Shown: positions 8,441 through 16,949 of the stretch, one piece after another
How positions within the stretch are numbered: position 1 is the stretch's first letter
Layout of the letters: each line of letters opens with the position of its first letter
DNA from: Polyangiaceae bacterium
Lineage (GTDB): Bacteria > Myxococcota_A > Polyangia > Polyangiales > Polyangiaceae
Assembly: GCA_022842465.1 (NCBI GenBank)
Contig: JALHPN010000028.1
Coordinates: 1 to 58,434, forward strand
Direction: 5' to 3'
DNA length: 58,434 bases
Notes under the pieces: model-generated
The model's database searches: none
What the model was told of the DNA's origin: nothing
What the model saw: only the letters and a program-made list of their open reading frames with translations
Position numbers and translations under genes: made by a program

Positions 8441-9297
8441 TCGAGCGTGCGGGCGCCGACGTGCGCCTCGAAGGTGACGTCCGCCCTGCCCTCGAAGCGG
8501 CGCCGCATGGTCGCGATGGCCTCGGGAGACTCGTCCACCATGAGGAAGCGCCGGCCGCTCTCGAGCGCTGCGGCGCCGCTCGTCCCGCTGCCCGCGAAGA
8601 AGTCGAGGACGAGCCCGCCCGGTGGACACGACGCCCGCACGATGCGGCGGAGGACGCCGAGGGGCTTCTGCGTCGGGTACCCGAGCTTCTCCTTCCCCGT
8701 CGGGCTCACGATGGTGTGCCACCACGTGTCGGTCGGGAGCTTCCCGAGAGCCGCCTTCTCGGGACCGACGAGCCCCGGCGCCATGTAGGGGATGCGATCC
8801 ACCTCGGCGACGTCGAAGTGATAGCGATCCGGATCCCGGGCGTAGAAGAGGATGGTGTCGTGCTTCGCGGGCCAGCGCCTCGTCGTGCGTGCGCCGTAGT
8901 CGTAAGCCCAGACGATCTCGTTCAGGAACGCGTCGCGCCCGAAGATCCGGTCGCAGAGGACCTTCGCGTAGTGCACCTCGCGGTAGTCGAGGTGCAGATA
9001 GAAGCTCGCCGTCGAGGCGAGGACGCGATGCGCCTCCCGGATGCGCGGCTCGAGGAAGGCGAGGTAGTCGTCGAAGGAGTCCGCGTAGCCGGCGTCGCTC
9101 GCGAGGCGCTCGGTGCGGTAGCGGCGGCCCTGGAATCCCGTGCGGTCCCCTCCGTCTTCGTCGCGGACGGTTCGTACGCGCTCGCGACGCTGGACCTTCC
9201 CCGTGTTGAACGGAGGATCGACGTAGACGAGATCGACCGACGCGTCGTCGAGGGTACGGAGGACCTCGAGGCACTCGCCGTGCACAATCCGATTCAT
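8437..9297 (-). CDS. Orphan beta-class amino-methyltransferase (DNA N6-adenine or N4-cytosine)
   Basis: A 286-residue site-specific DNA methyltransferase. The catalytic motif IV DPPF is near the N-terminus (D27-F30) and the SAM-binding motif DFFAGSGTSG is near the C-terminus (about 231-240). That motif order defines the beta class. DPPF is used by enzymes that methylate the exocyclic amine of adenine or cytosine. FYLHLD and YPTQKPLGVLRR are further family motifs. The protein is of normal length, and no endonuclease or specificity subunit lies beside it, so it looks like a solitary, possibly regulatory methylase. AGAAGG lies about 8 nt before the ATG. The recognition sequence cannot be predicted. 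Confidence 0.87.
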   Translation of the reverse strand: MNRIVHGECLEVLRTLDDASVDLVYVDPPFNTGKVQRRERVRTVRDEDGGDRTGFQGRRYRTERLASDAGYADSFDDYLAFLEPRIREAHRVLASTASFYLHLDYREVHYAKVLCDRIFGRDAFLNEIVWAYDYGARTTRRWPAKHDTILFYARDPDRYHFDVAEVDRIPYMAPGLVGPEKAALGKLPTDTWWHTIVSPTGKEKLGYPTQKPLGVLRRIVRASCPPGGLVLDFFAGSGTSGAAALESGRRFLMVDESPEAIATMRRRFEGRADVTFEAHVGARTLD

Positions 9298-9344
9298 GCG
9301 CGGGGCCTTCTTACACCTGGTGGCGCCCGGCGCGGTGGTTAACG

Positions 9345-9893
9345 ATGTCGCCCATGCATGGCGTGCGCTGGACGCAGGAGACCCCGGCCCGGGCGGTCCT
9401 CCGATGGCACTGGACCTGGCCGGTCGCGCACCTCGTCGGGATGGGCTGGAACGGGGCGTTCCTCGTCTCCGGGCTCGTCGGGGCGACGACGAATCTCACC
9501 ATGGGGCTGGCCGGTGCGTTGGGATGCGCGGTCTTCGGCCTCTTCTTCGTGCGCGCGCTCCTCGTCCGCACCACGCTCCGCTTCGAGCGTGGCGTCTTCA
9601 CGGTGTCGTCGACGTGGAGAGGGGACGCGACGCTCTCGCTCGCCGTGGGAGACATCCGCTCCTTCGCCGCCCGTCACAACTCGACGACCAACGGCACCGA
9701 CGTGGTCGTCTTCTTCGGTCCGTCGGACGAGAAGGTGCTCCCGATCGACGTCGACCCTTTCAACATGGTCTGGAAGGGCACGGACCGTAAGGTCTGGGTA
9801 ACGAGCCCCGAGAGGGCGCGCCTGGTCGCCGCGCGCCTCGAGGAGATGCTCGAGCACGTCCGGCGGGGCGACAAGGACACCTACCGCGCGTGA
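9345..9893 (+). CDS. Small membrane protein of unknown function
   Basis: A 182-residue protein with two hydrophobic segments at about residues 24-46 and 50-70, followed by a soluble beta-rich domain (TTLRFERGVFTVSSTW, TDVVVFFGPSDEKVLPID). Two short membrane helices before a beta domain recall bacterial PH-like (bPH) proteins, but no diagnostic residue is seen. An ATG at 9354 is an equally possible start. The gene is divergent from the methyltransferase, 47 nt apart, and runs toward the DUF6986-like gene 33 nt downstream, which has its own ribosome-binding site. Confidence 0.6.
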   Translation: MSPMHGVRWTQETPARAVLRWHWTWPVAHLVGMGWNGAFLVSGLVGATTNLTMGLAGALGCAVFGLFFVRALLVRTTLRFERGVFTVSSTWRGDATLSLAVGDIRSFAARHNSTTNGTDVVVFFGPSDEKVLPIDVDPFNMVWKGTDRKVWVTSPERARLVAARLEEMLEHVRRGDKDTYRA

Positions 9894-9926
9894 CGGACGC
9901 CGGCCGTTCCTCTAGAAGGAGCCGTG

Positions 9927-11270
9927 ATGTCCACGACGCTCTCGGCCGCGCGTGTCTCCTCCCTCCTCGCCGCGGCGGCGGCGGGCTCCGTCGCCACCCA
10001 CCGTGAAGCAGAAGGCGGAGGTCGACGCCCGCTCCACGTGCTCTACGGCGGCGCTCACCTCTTCAAGGCGGAGAGCCCGGCCAAGCTCGGCAAGCTCGCG
10101 CTCGCGGCGTTCGAGGCGCACGCGGGGGACGCGAGCACGTTCGGCAGCCTCGTCGGGCTCTCGCTGGACGACGTCGCGGACGAGCTCTTCGCGCGGGTGC
10201 GGGCCAAGCTGCACGAGGCGCCGATCGAGGCGATGTGCATCGACTTCGAGGACGGCTACGGCTGGCGCTCGGACGCCGAGGAGGACGCCGACGCCGTGCG
10301 CTCGGCCGAGGCGCTCGCCACCTCCGTCGCTGCCGGGGCGAGGCGCCCGACGATCGGGATGCGCATCAAGCCCCTCACGGCGGACTCGGGCGCGCGCGCT
10401 GCACGGACGCTCGACCTCTTCGTGACCGCGCTCCTCCGCGCGCGCGCGGGCGTCGTGCCGCCCGGCTTCACCGTCACGCTCCCGAAGGCGACGAGCACGG
10501 GAGAGGTCCTCGCCCTCGCCGCGATGCTCCAGGACCTCGAGGAGGCGCTCGGCGCGACGCCGGGCGCGATCGGGATGGAGCTGATGTTCGAGTCGCCCCT
10601 CGCGCTCGTCGCCGCCGACGGGTCCCACCCTGTCCGGCGCCTCGTCGAAGCGGGCGGAGCGCGCGTCGTCGCCGCCCATCTCGGCGCGTACGACCTCACC
10701 GCCTCGTGCGGAGTCGCAGCGCCGGACCAGCAGCTCGATCACCCGCTCTGCGATCAGGCGCGGACGATGATGCAGCTCACGCTGTCACCCCTCGATGTCG
10801 CGGTGGTCGACGGCGCGACGACCCAGCTGCCGCTCGCGCCGCATCGCGCGGCGCCCGGCGAGGCGCTCGGGACGACGGAGAAGCTCGAGAACGAGAACGC
10901 CGTCCGGGACGGGTGGCACCTCCACGCGCTGAACGTCCGGCGCGCCCTCGCCATGGGCATCCACGCGGGGTGGGATCTCCATCCCGCGCAGCTCCCCGCG
11001 CGCTGGGGCGCCGTGTTCGCCTTCTATCTCGAGGCGCGGGCGGCGATGACGGAGCGGCTCGCGCGCTTCGTCGAGCAGGCCACGAGGGCCACCCGCGTCG
11101 GCCAGGTGTTCGACGACGCGGCGACCGGCCAGGGGCTCCTCGTGTTCTTCCTCCGCGGCCTCGCGTGCGGCGCGTTCGACGCCTCGGACCTCGAGGCGAC
11201 GGGCCTCCGGAGGGAGGAGCTCGCGTCCCGCTCCTTCGCGAAGATCGTCGAGGCGCGGTCTTCGCGATGA
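9927..11270 (+). CDS. CitE/HpcH-fold protein, DUF6986-like; candidate ureide or glyoxylate enzyme
   Basis: A 447-residue soluble protein with the TIM-barrel pattern of the HpcH/HpaI aldolase-citrate lyase-malate synthase superfamily. IDFEDGYG lies at residues 105-112. A probable metal Glu sits in ELMFES (E222) and a probable metal Asp in GAYDLTAS (D256). GWDLHPAQLP near 348 is also conserved in the DUF6986 proteins I recall. The substrate is unknown. Its position next to HIU hydrolase, allantoicase and allantoinase suggests work on a ureide-derived C2 unit, for example glyoxylate condensation, or a ureidoglycolate lyase-like role, since no such lyase is visible here. AGAAGGA lies 6 nt before the ATG at 9927. 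Its stop overlaps the next gene by 4 nt (ATGA). Confidence 0.75.
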   Translation: MSTTLSAARVSSLLAAAAAGSVATHREAEGGGRRPLHVLYGGAHLFKAESPAKLGKLALAAFEAHAGDASTFGSLVGLSLDDVADELFARVRAKLHEAPIEAMCIDFEDGYGWRSDAEEDADAVRSAEALATSVAAGARRPTIGMRIKPLTADSGARAARTLDLFVTALLRARAGVVPPGFTVTLPKATSTGEVLALAAMLQDLEEALGATPGAIGMELMFESPLALVAADGSHPVRRLVEAGGARVVAAHLGAYDLTASCGVAAPDQQLDHPLCDQARTMMQLTLSPLDVAVVDGATTQLPLAPHRAAPGEALGTTEKLENENAVRDGWHLHALNVRRALAMGIHAGWDLHPAQLPARWGAVFAFYLEARAAMTERLARFVEQATRATRVGQVFDDAATGQGLLVFFLRGLACGAFDASDLEATGLRREELASRSFAKIVEARSSR

Positions 11271-11728
11271 GCGTCGTCCGGCGGGCGGCGAACGCCGCGG
11301 AGGAGGCGGACCACCTCCTCGCGTTCTACGGCGACGACGCACCGCGCGTCATGACGCGGCTCGAGCAACAGCTCACGAACCTCGCCTCGCGCGCGCAGAT
11401 GCTCCTCCAGCTCGCCGGGCTCACGATCACGGTGACGGGCTTCAGCGGCGCGAACATCGCGCGCTCGGGGTGGCTCGCCGCGGTCCTCGTCGTCTCGGGG
11501 CTCGTGACGGTGCTCGTCGCGGCGTCGCTGTCGATGGGCGGGATCCTCCGCTTCGAGTGGACCACGCAGCTCGCGCCGTGCCCGCCGCGCGACGCGATCC
11601 TCCAGGTGATCGCGCTCCGCAACCGGAAGACGAAGGCGTTCTCGCGCTCGCTGGCGCTCCTCATCGTCGGGCTCTCGCTCTACATCGGGAGCGTGGCGAT
11701 CCTCCTCCTGAGCAACCTCCCGCGCTGA
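11267..11728 (+). CDS. Membrane protein of unknown function, coupled to the DUF6986-like gene
   Basis: A 153-residue protein. After a charged N-terminus of about 45 residues it has three hydrophobic segments: near residues 42-60 (QLAGLTITVTGF), 66-88 (WLAAVLVVSGLVTVLV) and 129-149 (LALLIVGLSLYIGSVAILLL). No family is recognised. Its ATG overlaps the stop of the upstream gene (ATGA at 11267-11270), so the two are probably translationally coupled. That makes it a candidate membrane partner of the DUF6986-like enzyme. Confidence 0.65.
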   Translation: MSVVRRAANAAEEADHLLAFYGDDAPRVMTRLEQQLTNLASRAQMLLQLAGLTITVTGFSGANIARSGWLAAVLVVSGLVTVLVAASLSMGGILRFEWTTQLAPCPPRDAILQVIALRNRKTKAFSRSLALLIVGLSLYIGSVAILLLSNLPR

Positions 11729-11752
11729 TCCCCTCGAACCGAAAGCGACCCG

Positions 11753-12442
11753 ATGCGTCATCGCCCTCCCTCTGCGCTCGCACTCCTCGTCCGCGGCCTG
11801 CTCCTCGTGCTCTTGCTCGGATGCGGGAGCGCGGCCGTGGAGCCTCGGCGCGCGCCGGGCCACCCGGGAAGCCGAAGCGGGGCCGAGCCGGCGGACGGCC
11901 CGACGACCGAACAGCGGGTGATCGTCGAGAAAATGCCGGACGGCAGCACGAAGAAGACGACGATCACGACCACCCGCCGCGTGGTGGAGGCGCCGTCGCC
12001 GCCGCCGCGCCCCGCCGATCCCTACCCCGCCGATCCGCGCGTCCGGTACAACGTCGAGCGCGTGAACGCCTACCGCGCGACGAAGGGGCTCGAGCCCCTC
12101 CTCTACGACGCGAAGATCAGCGCCTTCGCGAAGAGCGGCTCCGAGCGCCTCTCGAAGGACCACGTCGCGCACGCGCACTTCATGGCCAACGCGAAGGGCC
12201 ACCCCGCGTTCGGCCCGCGGAACGCCGAGAACCAGGGAGATCCGAACGGCGTCCCCTCGCTCGACCCCGATCCCGCGACGAACGGGCGGAAGCAGGTCGA
12301 CATCATGCTGAAGCTCATGTTCGACGAGGGCCCCGGCGGCGGGCACTACGACAACATGATGAACCCGCGCTACCGCCGGATCGGGGTCGGCTTCGTGGAC
12401 GCCGGCGGCAAGATGTACATGACGAACGACTTCTCGGACTGA
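11753..12442 (+). CDS. CAP (SCP/PR1)-domain lipoprotein
   Basis: A 229-residue predicted lipoprotein: hydrophobic leader ending in LLLGCGS (lipobox LLGC), a Pro/Thr/Arg-rich linker to about residue 95, then a CAP domain. The CAP part begins VERVNAYRATKGLEPL and contains HVAHAHFM and AENQG, which hold the His and Glu positions typical of the family, and GHYDNMMNPRYRRIGVG. Bacterial CAP proteins are extracellular and bind sterols, lipids or ligands; enzymatic activity is rarely shown. It lies 24 nt after the membrane protein gene and is convergent with HIU hydrolase. Confidence 0.78.
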   Translation: MRHRPPSALALLVRGLLLVLLLGCGSAAVEPRRAPGHPGSRSGAEPADGPTTEQRVIVEKMPDGSTKKTTITTTRRVVEAPSPPPRPADPYPADPRVRYNVERVNAYRATKGLEPLLYDAKISAFAKSGSERLSKDHVAHAHFMANAKGHPAFGPRNAENQGDPNGVPSLDPDPATNGRKQVDIMLKLMFDEGPGGGHYDNMMNPRYRRIGVGFVDAGGKMYMTNDFSD

Positions 12443-12455
12443 GCGAGCTCGTTCC

Positions 12456-12794
12456 TCAGCTTCCGCGGTACGTCGAGTAGCCGAACGGCGAGAGGAGGAG
12501 CGGCACGTGGTAGTGCGCCTCCGCGTCGCGCACGAGGAAGACGATCGCCGCCTCGGGGTAGAAGCCCTCGATCCCGAGGTCTCCGAAGTACGTGCTCGTG
12601 TCGAACGTGAGGCGATACGTCCCCGCCGTCAGCTGCCCTGACGGGACGAGATCCTTCACGCGGCCGTCGACGTCGGTGAGCGCGTGGCGAAGAGACGTGA
12701 AGGCATCGCCGTCCTTCCGCTCGAGGTGGACGGGGACGCCGTGCGCGGGCTTGCCCCGGGAGACGTCGAGGACGTGGGTGGAGATCGACTTCAT
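12456..12794 (-). CDS. hiuH: 5-hydroxyisourate hydrolase (transthyretin-like)
   Basis: A 112-residue protein of normal length for the family. It hydrolyses 5-hydroxyisourate to OHCU, the second step after urate oxidation. The N-terminal signature STHVLDVSRGKPAHGVPV carries the active-site His (H7), an Arg lies in the mid-region, and the chain ends in the family signature YRGS. There is no periplasmic leader, so the enzyme is cytoplasmic. Its ATG overlaps the stop of the upstream allantoicase/OHCU decarboxylase fusion by 4 nt, so HIU hydrolase and the next-step decarboxylase are translated from one message. Confidence 0.95.
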   Translation of the reverse strand: MKSISTHVLDVSRGKPAHGVPVHLERKDGDAFTSLRHALTDVDGRVKDLVPSGQLTAGTYRLTFDTSTYFGDLGIEGFYPEAAIVFLVRDAEAHYHVPLLLSPFGYSTYRGS

Positions 12795-14329
12795 CGCAGC
12801 ACCAGCTTCTCGAGGCGGAGGTTCGTGATCGCGAGCTGCTCGGCGGCCGCGCGGCGGAGCTCGGTCTCCGGGTCGCTCCCCATGCGCTCGCGCGCGATGG
12901 CGAGCATCTCCTCCGCCGTCTTCCCCGTCGCGCAGACGATGTAGATGCGCCCGAACTTCGCCTCGTAGTCCGCGTTCACGGCGCGGAGCTCGGCGAGGGT
13001 GGCTTCGCTCGCCTGGGAGACCTTCGCCTGCTCGCCGGCGCTCCACGACGCGGCGACCCGACTCTGCGCGGCCGCGGCCTTCGTCTCGCCGATCCGTGGA
13101 TGCGCGCGGAACGCCTCGTCCCAGTCCGCGGGCGCGAGGCTGTTCCACACGTCGGCGGCGCGCTCCTGCAGATCCGCCAGCGAGGCGAAGGAGCGCTCGT
13201 GCGTCATCGCAGACACCCAGGCGGTCGAGCCGCAGCAGGCGCGCATCGCGGACTCGAGCTCGGGCTCCGGCATCGCGCGGAGCGCGTACATGCCCGCGAG
13301 CTCGCGGCCGTGCTTCGTCACCTCTCCGTAGAGACGGAGCCGCGAGACGCCGCCGTCGGGCCAGATGCGCATGCGGACGTGCGTCGCCGGCATGCCGGCG
13401 CCCTTCTGTTCCGCCAGCTCCTCCTCGAAGACGTGCGCCGTGTGCGGCTGGAGCTTCGTGCGCGGGAGGAGCGGCACCCACGAGGCATCGCTCGCCCCGT
13501 CGGGGTCCGGCGCGCCGGGCGCCATGTGCGCGACCTCGATCGACGCGCTCTCGGGCGAGTTGCCCTTGAAGTGCGTCGTCTCGAGGACGGCGCGCTCGAT
13601 CGCCCCCTCCGCCGCGAGCCGGAGGACGACCCAGTCCGGCCCCGGGCGGCGGCTCCGCTTCGTCTCCCAGCCGTCGCCCATGTTGATGCCGCGCCCGGGC
13701 ATGACGAGGTTGTGGCGCGACCCGAAGAACATGTCGTTGCACGCGACGACGAGAGCGCCGTGCTCGGCGGCGGCGAGATCGACGAGCTGCGGCCGCGCGC
13801 GAGGTCCCATCCAGCGCAGATCGGGTAGCACCTCGCCGTGGACGCGGAGGCGCGCGACGCCGCCGTCCGGGTAGATGTGCAGCTTCAGATGCGTGAAGCG
13901 CTCGCGTGACGAGATCGAGAAGCGATTCTTCGAGTCGCCCTTCAGCTCCGACCGCGGGAGGATCTCCGTCCAGCGGACGGCATCGGAGGTGAGCGCGTCG
14001 ATGTCGGGATGGCCCGCGATGCTCGCGCCCTCGATCGCGCACGCCTGCGGGTAGTTCCCCTTGAAGTGCGCCGTGTCGACGACGACGCCGCGGAGGATGC
14101 CGGGGAGGCCGAGGCGGACGATGGCCCAGTCGTGGCCCGAGACACGCTTCCGGCGCGACTCCCAGCCGTCCATCCACTTGCCGCGATCGGTGTACTTCCC
14201 GGCGATGAAGACGGCCTCGTCCGCGTGCAGGAGGTTGTCCTTGCTGGCGAAAAAATCGTCGGTGGCGTAGAGGACGGACCCGCCGAGGCGCTCCGCGGCG
14301 AGGTCGACGAGCTCGAGGAAGTTCGACAT
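12791..14329 (-). CDS. Bifunctional allantoicase / OHCU decarboxylase fusion
   Basis: A 512-residue fusion. Residues 1-335 are allantoicase with its two repeated jelly-roll units: DDFFASKDNLL with DTAHFKGNYP, then NDMFFGSRHNLV with ETTHFKGNSP, each followed by a PDGGVxRLRxxGEV segment. Residues 345-512 are OHCU decarboxylase (UraD), with the signature AHPRIGE and the C-terminal ITNLRLEKL. Allantoicase splits allantoate to ureidoglycolate and urea; UraD makes S-allantoin from OHCU. These steps are not consecutive: allantoinase acts between them. A TACCCT hexamer (14344-14349) lies 14 nt before the ATG. HIU hydrolase follows with a 4-nt overlap. Confidence 0.93.
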   Translation of the reverse strand: MSNFLELVDLAAERLGGSVLYATDDFFASKDNLLHADEAVFIAGKYTDRGKWMDGWESRRKRVSGHDWAIVRLGLPGILRGVVVDTAHFKGNYPQACAIEGASIAGHPDIDALTSDAVRWTEILPRSELKGDSKNRFSISSRERFTHLKLHIYPDGGVARLRVHGEVLPDLRWMGPRARPQLVDLAAAEHGALVVACNDMFFGSRHNLVMPGRGINMGDGWETKRSRRPGPDWVVLRLAAEGAIERAVLETTHFKGNSPESASIEVAHMAPGAPDPDGASDASWVPLLPRTKLQPHTAHVFEEELAEQKGAGMPATHVRMRIWPDGGVSRLRLYGEVTKHGRELAGMYALRAMPEPELESAMRACCGSTAWVSAMTHERSFASLADLQERAADVWNSLAPADWDEAFRAHPRIGETKAAAAQSRVAASWSAGEQAKVSQASEATLAELRAVNADYEAKFGRIYIVCATGKTAEEMLAIARERMGSDPETELRRAAAEQLAITNLRLEKLVLR

Positions 14330-14343
14330 GGCTTCGGCCCGCG

Positions 14344-14349
14344 AGGGTA
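14344..14349 (-). promoter_or_regulatory. Candidate -10 element (TACCCT) for the alc-uraD/hiuH operon
   Basis: TACCCT on the minus strand ends 14 nt before the ATG at 14329. The same hexamer precedes the allantoinase gene. No -35 is obvious. Confidence 0.3.
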
Positions 14350-14359
14350 CACGAAGCCG

Positions 14360-14389
14360 CGCCCCGCTCCTCGGGGGAAGAGCGGGGCG
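14360..14389 (-). terminator. GC-rich hairpin downstream of the surface protein gene
   Basis: CGCCCCGCT (14360-14368) pairs perfectly with AGCGGGGCG (14381-14389) around a 12-nt loop. On the minus strand it lies 21-50 nt after the stop at 14410, where a terminator would be expected, and before the allantoicase start. There is no T-run, so termination could be inefficient or factor-assisted. Confidence 0.45.
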
Positions 14390-14409
14390 AGGATCAACCG
14401 GTCAGCTCG

Positions 14410-16836
14410 TCAGCGGAGCCAGATGCGGCTCTTCGTCCAGGACTGATCGTTCCGCCAGCGCGCGTCGTTCGCGTCGAGCGTCAGGAGCCACTGCCAGCCC
14501 TGGTTCGCGTGACCGTCGTTCAGGAGGCCGCCGTGACGGCTCACCGTGAAGGTCGTCGCGTCCTTCAGCGTGTGCGTGTAGGTCGACCACCACCCGAACG
14601 TGCCGTCGCCGGCGTGCGTGACGGCGTCGGTCGCCGGATCGTAGCCGGCCGCCTTGTTGAGGACGAACTGCGTCCCGAAGCCCGCGACGCTCTCGCCGGC
14701 CAGGGCGCCGGCGTCGTTCCAGAGCCGAGCGTCGCGCAGCCCGGCCCAGAAGCTCCAGTTCGCGCCGGGGTTCGTCTTCCGCTGGAAGTAGGTGCCGTTC
14801 GCGCCCCCGTTGCTGACGTTGTTGGCGAGCTCGACGCGAACGGTCTTGCCGCTCGCGGTGAAGAGCGCGTCGGTGTGCGCCTTGTTGAAGAAGGCCATGC
14901 TGGAGCTCGCGGGCAGCGTGCCCTCGGTGAGCGCCCCCGTGTTGACGTCGTCCGTCGGATTGAGCACGAGGTCGACGTACTCCGCGCTCGTGAGGGCGAG
15001 GAAGTTGCCCTGCCCGGTCTTGCCGGCGAGCGTCCAGCCGCCGGAGTCCGTGGTCATGTCGCAGTAGACGGCGAACGGCGCCATCGCGCCCGCGCCGTCG
15101 GCGTCGACGACGTACGTGCCGTCCCCCACGGACTGCGCCGCAGCGAGGATCTCGCGGCACGTCTTGTAGGCCGTGCGCTCGACGGCGCACTGCGCGCTGC
15201 AGCCGTCGCCGCCGGCGACGTTCCCGTCGTCGCACGTCTCGAGGCTCTCCTTCTTTCCGTTCCCGCAGATCGCGGACGGCCTCACCCACAGCTCGACGCG
15301 CGTGGTCGTGCCGTTGCCGCCGATCTCGTCGCCGGCCGGGATCCCACCTCCGAACTGCCCGAACGATCCGACCGCGTACCACCAGTCCGGGTGGGTGACG
15401 GATCCGTCGAGATAGGTGGAGCCGCTCGTCGAGAGCTCGAGGCCGCCCCACTGGTGTGACGAGAGATCGGCGCGGATGCCGCGGTAGCCCGTGACGCGCC
15501 CGGCGACGGTCGGATTCGACGTCTGCTGCCACACGTTCACCTTGGTCGGCGCGTTGGGCCACGTCATGCGGAGCTCGAAGCGCCCGTTCGCACGAAATCC
15601 CTCGAGGTGGGTGAGGACGGAGTAGAGCCCGCTCGTCGGGTCGTTCGCGTTCGAGAGCGCGGCGGCGCCGGCGTTGGCGAAGAAGCCGCTGGCCGTGTCG
15701 TGGTTGACGATGCGCGCCCAGCCTCCGCCGTCGTTCGTCATGTCGCAGTACATGGAGAGCGTCGGGTACGCGGCACCCGCGCCGTCGGCGTCGATCGGGT
15801 AGACGCCCGAGGTGACGACGCCGGCGGCGAGCAGCTCGGTGCAGCTCGTCCCGGTCGTCTTCACCTCCACGGTGATCTTGGCGGCCGCGCCGGTGAGCGC
15901 GCCGTCGTTCGCGGTGACCATGAAGGACGCCGTTCCGGCCGCGGTGGGCGTGAACGTGACGGTGTCGCCCGTCACCGCGCCGAGCGTGCCGTTCACCGCC
16001 GTGTTGGCGGCGAAGGTGAAGGGCCCGGCGTTGTCGACGTCCTTCGCGGTGAGCTTGATCGTCTGCGGCACGCCTGCGAAGCCGGAGACGGTCTTCGCGT
16101 CGACGACCGGCGCGTCGTTCACGGCGGTGACGGTGAGGGAGACGTTCGCGTTCGTCGCCGCGGCGCCGAGGCCCTGCGCCGAGAAGGCGAACGTGTCGGG
16201 GCCGGCGTAGTCCTTCGCGGGGGTGTAGGTGACCTTGCCCGCCGCGATCGCGCCGAGCGTGCCGTGCGCCGGCGGAGTGACGACGGCGAAGCTGACGGGG
16301 GCGACGCCGCCGGTCGCCACGAGGACGATCTCCTTGGCGGTGTCTTCCGCGGTCGTGACGGCCTGCCCCTGCGCGACCGCGAGGCTTGCGGCGACGACCG
16401 AGAGCGAGACCTTCGCGGGAGCGCTCGTCGACGCCCCGTCGCGCACCGTGAAGGTGAACGCGTCGTCGCCGAGGAAGTCGGCGAAGGGCGTGTAGGTGAC
16501 GACGCCCGTCTTCGGATCGAGGTCCTTCAGCGCGCCGCTCTTCGGTCCGTCCACGACCGCGAAGGTGAGCGCGTCGTTCTCGGGGTCCTTTCCGACGAGC
16601 GCGATCTTCACGGGCGCAGCCTTCGTCGTCACGACGGTCTGGCCGTCGGCCGTCGGCGCGGCGTTCGGGGCCGGCGGAGCCGACGTCCCGGCGTCGCCCT
16701 CTCCGGTCACGGTCGCGGACGGGACCTCGGTTTCGTCGTCGCCGCCGCCGCAGGCGACGCCGAGCGCGGCGAGGCTCGACAAGATCAGAGCTGCCGTCGT
16801 CGGCCTGAGACCGTTCTGTACACGCACCATTCGCAT
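14410..16836 (-). CDS. Large surface lipoprotein with Ig-like repeats and two fibrinogen-like modules
   Basis: An 808-residue predicted lipoprotein: leader ending in LGVACGGG, a short linker, then three cadherin/Ig-like units to about residue 330 (repeated VTYTPFADFLGDDAFTF and VTYTPAKDYAGPDTFAF patterns). Two fibrinogen-related (FReD-like) modules follow, each starting with SCTELL or TCREIL, then DADGAG and VYCDMTxDxGGW. A Cys-rich CGNGKKE...CDDGN repeat, common on myxobacterial surfaces, lies between them. It is probably an adhesin or sugar-binding surface protein. GAGGAGG lies 3 nt from the first ATG and 9 nt from the second (16830), so the start may be residue 3. It interrupts the ureide genes and has no evident metabolic role there. 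Confidence 0.82.
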   Translation of the reverse strand: MRMVRVQNGLRPTTAALILSSLAALGVACGGGDDETEVPSATVTGEGDAGTSAPPAPNAAPTADGQTVVTTKAAPVKIALVGKDPENDALTFAVVDGPKSGALKDLDPKTGVVTYTPFADFLGDDAFTFTVRDGASTSAPAKVSLSVVAASLAVAQGQAVTTAEDTAKEIVLVATGGVAPVSFAVVTPPAHGTLGAIAAGKVTYTPAKDYAGPDTFAFSAQGLGAAATNANVSLTVTAVNDAPVVDAKTVSGFAGVPQTIKLTAKDVDNAGPFTFAANTAVNGTLGAVTGDTVTFTPTAAGTASFMVTANDGALTGAAAKITVEVKTTGTSCTELLAAGVVTSGVYPIDADGAGAAYPTLSMYCDMTNDGGGWARIVNHDTASGFFANAGAAALSNANDPTSGLYSVLTHLEGFRANGRFELRMTWPNAPTKVNVWQQTSNPTVAGRVTGYRGIRADLSSHQWGGLELSTSGSTYLDGSVTHPDWWYAVGSFGQFGGGIPAGDEIGGNGTTTRVELWVRPSAICGNGKKESLETCDDGNVAGGDGCSAQCAVERTAYKTCREILAAAQSVGDGTYVVDADGAGAMAPFAVYCDMTTDSGGWTLAGKTGQGNFLALTSAEYVDLVLNPTDDVNTGALTEGTLPASSSMAFFNKAHTDALFTASGKTVRVELANNVSNGGANGTYFQRKTNPGANWSFWAGLRDARLWNDAGALAGESVAGFGTQFVLNKAAGYDPATDAVTHAGDGTFGWWSTYTHTLKDATTFTVSRHGGLLNDGHANQGWQWLLTLDANDARWRNDQSWTKSRIWLR

Positions 16837-16949
16837 TCCCTCCTCGGGTCGCGGGCGTCTCGTCGACGGAGAGCCGCACGATGCACCCTAGAGGGCCCGT
16901 CCCGCGCGATGCAACGAACCCGTCACGCCCGCGTCGGATCGGTAGGAGG

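Noticed and set aside
12791..14329. Allantoicase/UraD fusion as a missed stop or frameshift artefact
   Set aside because: Both parts are in one frame with a natural linker and intact signature motifs on each side.
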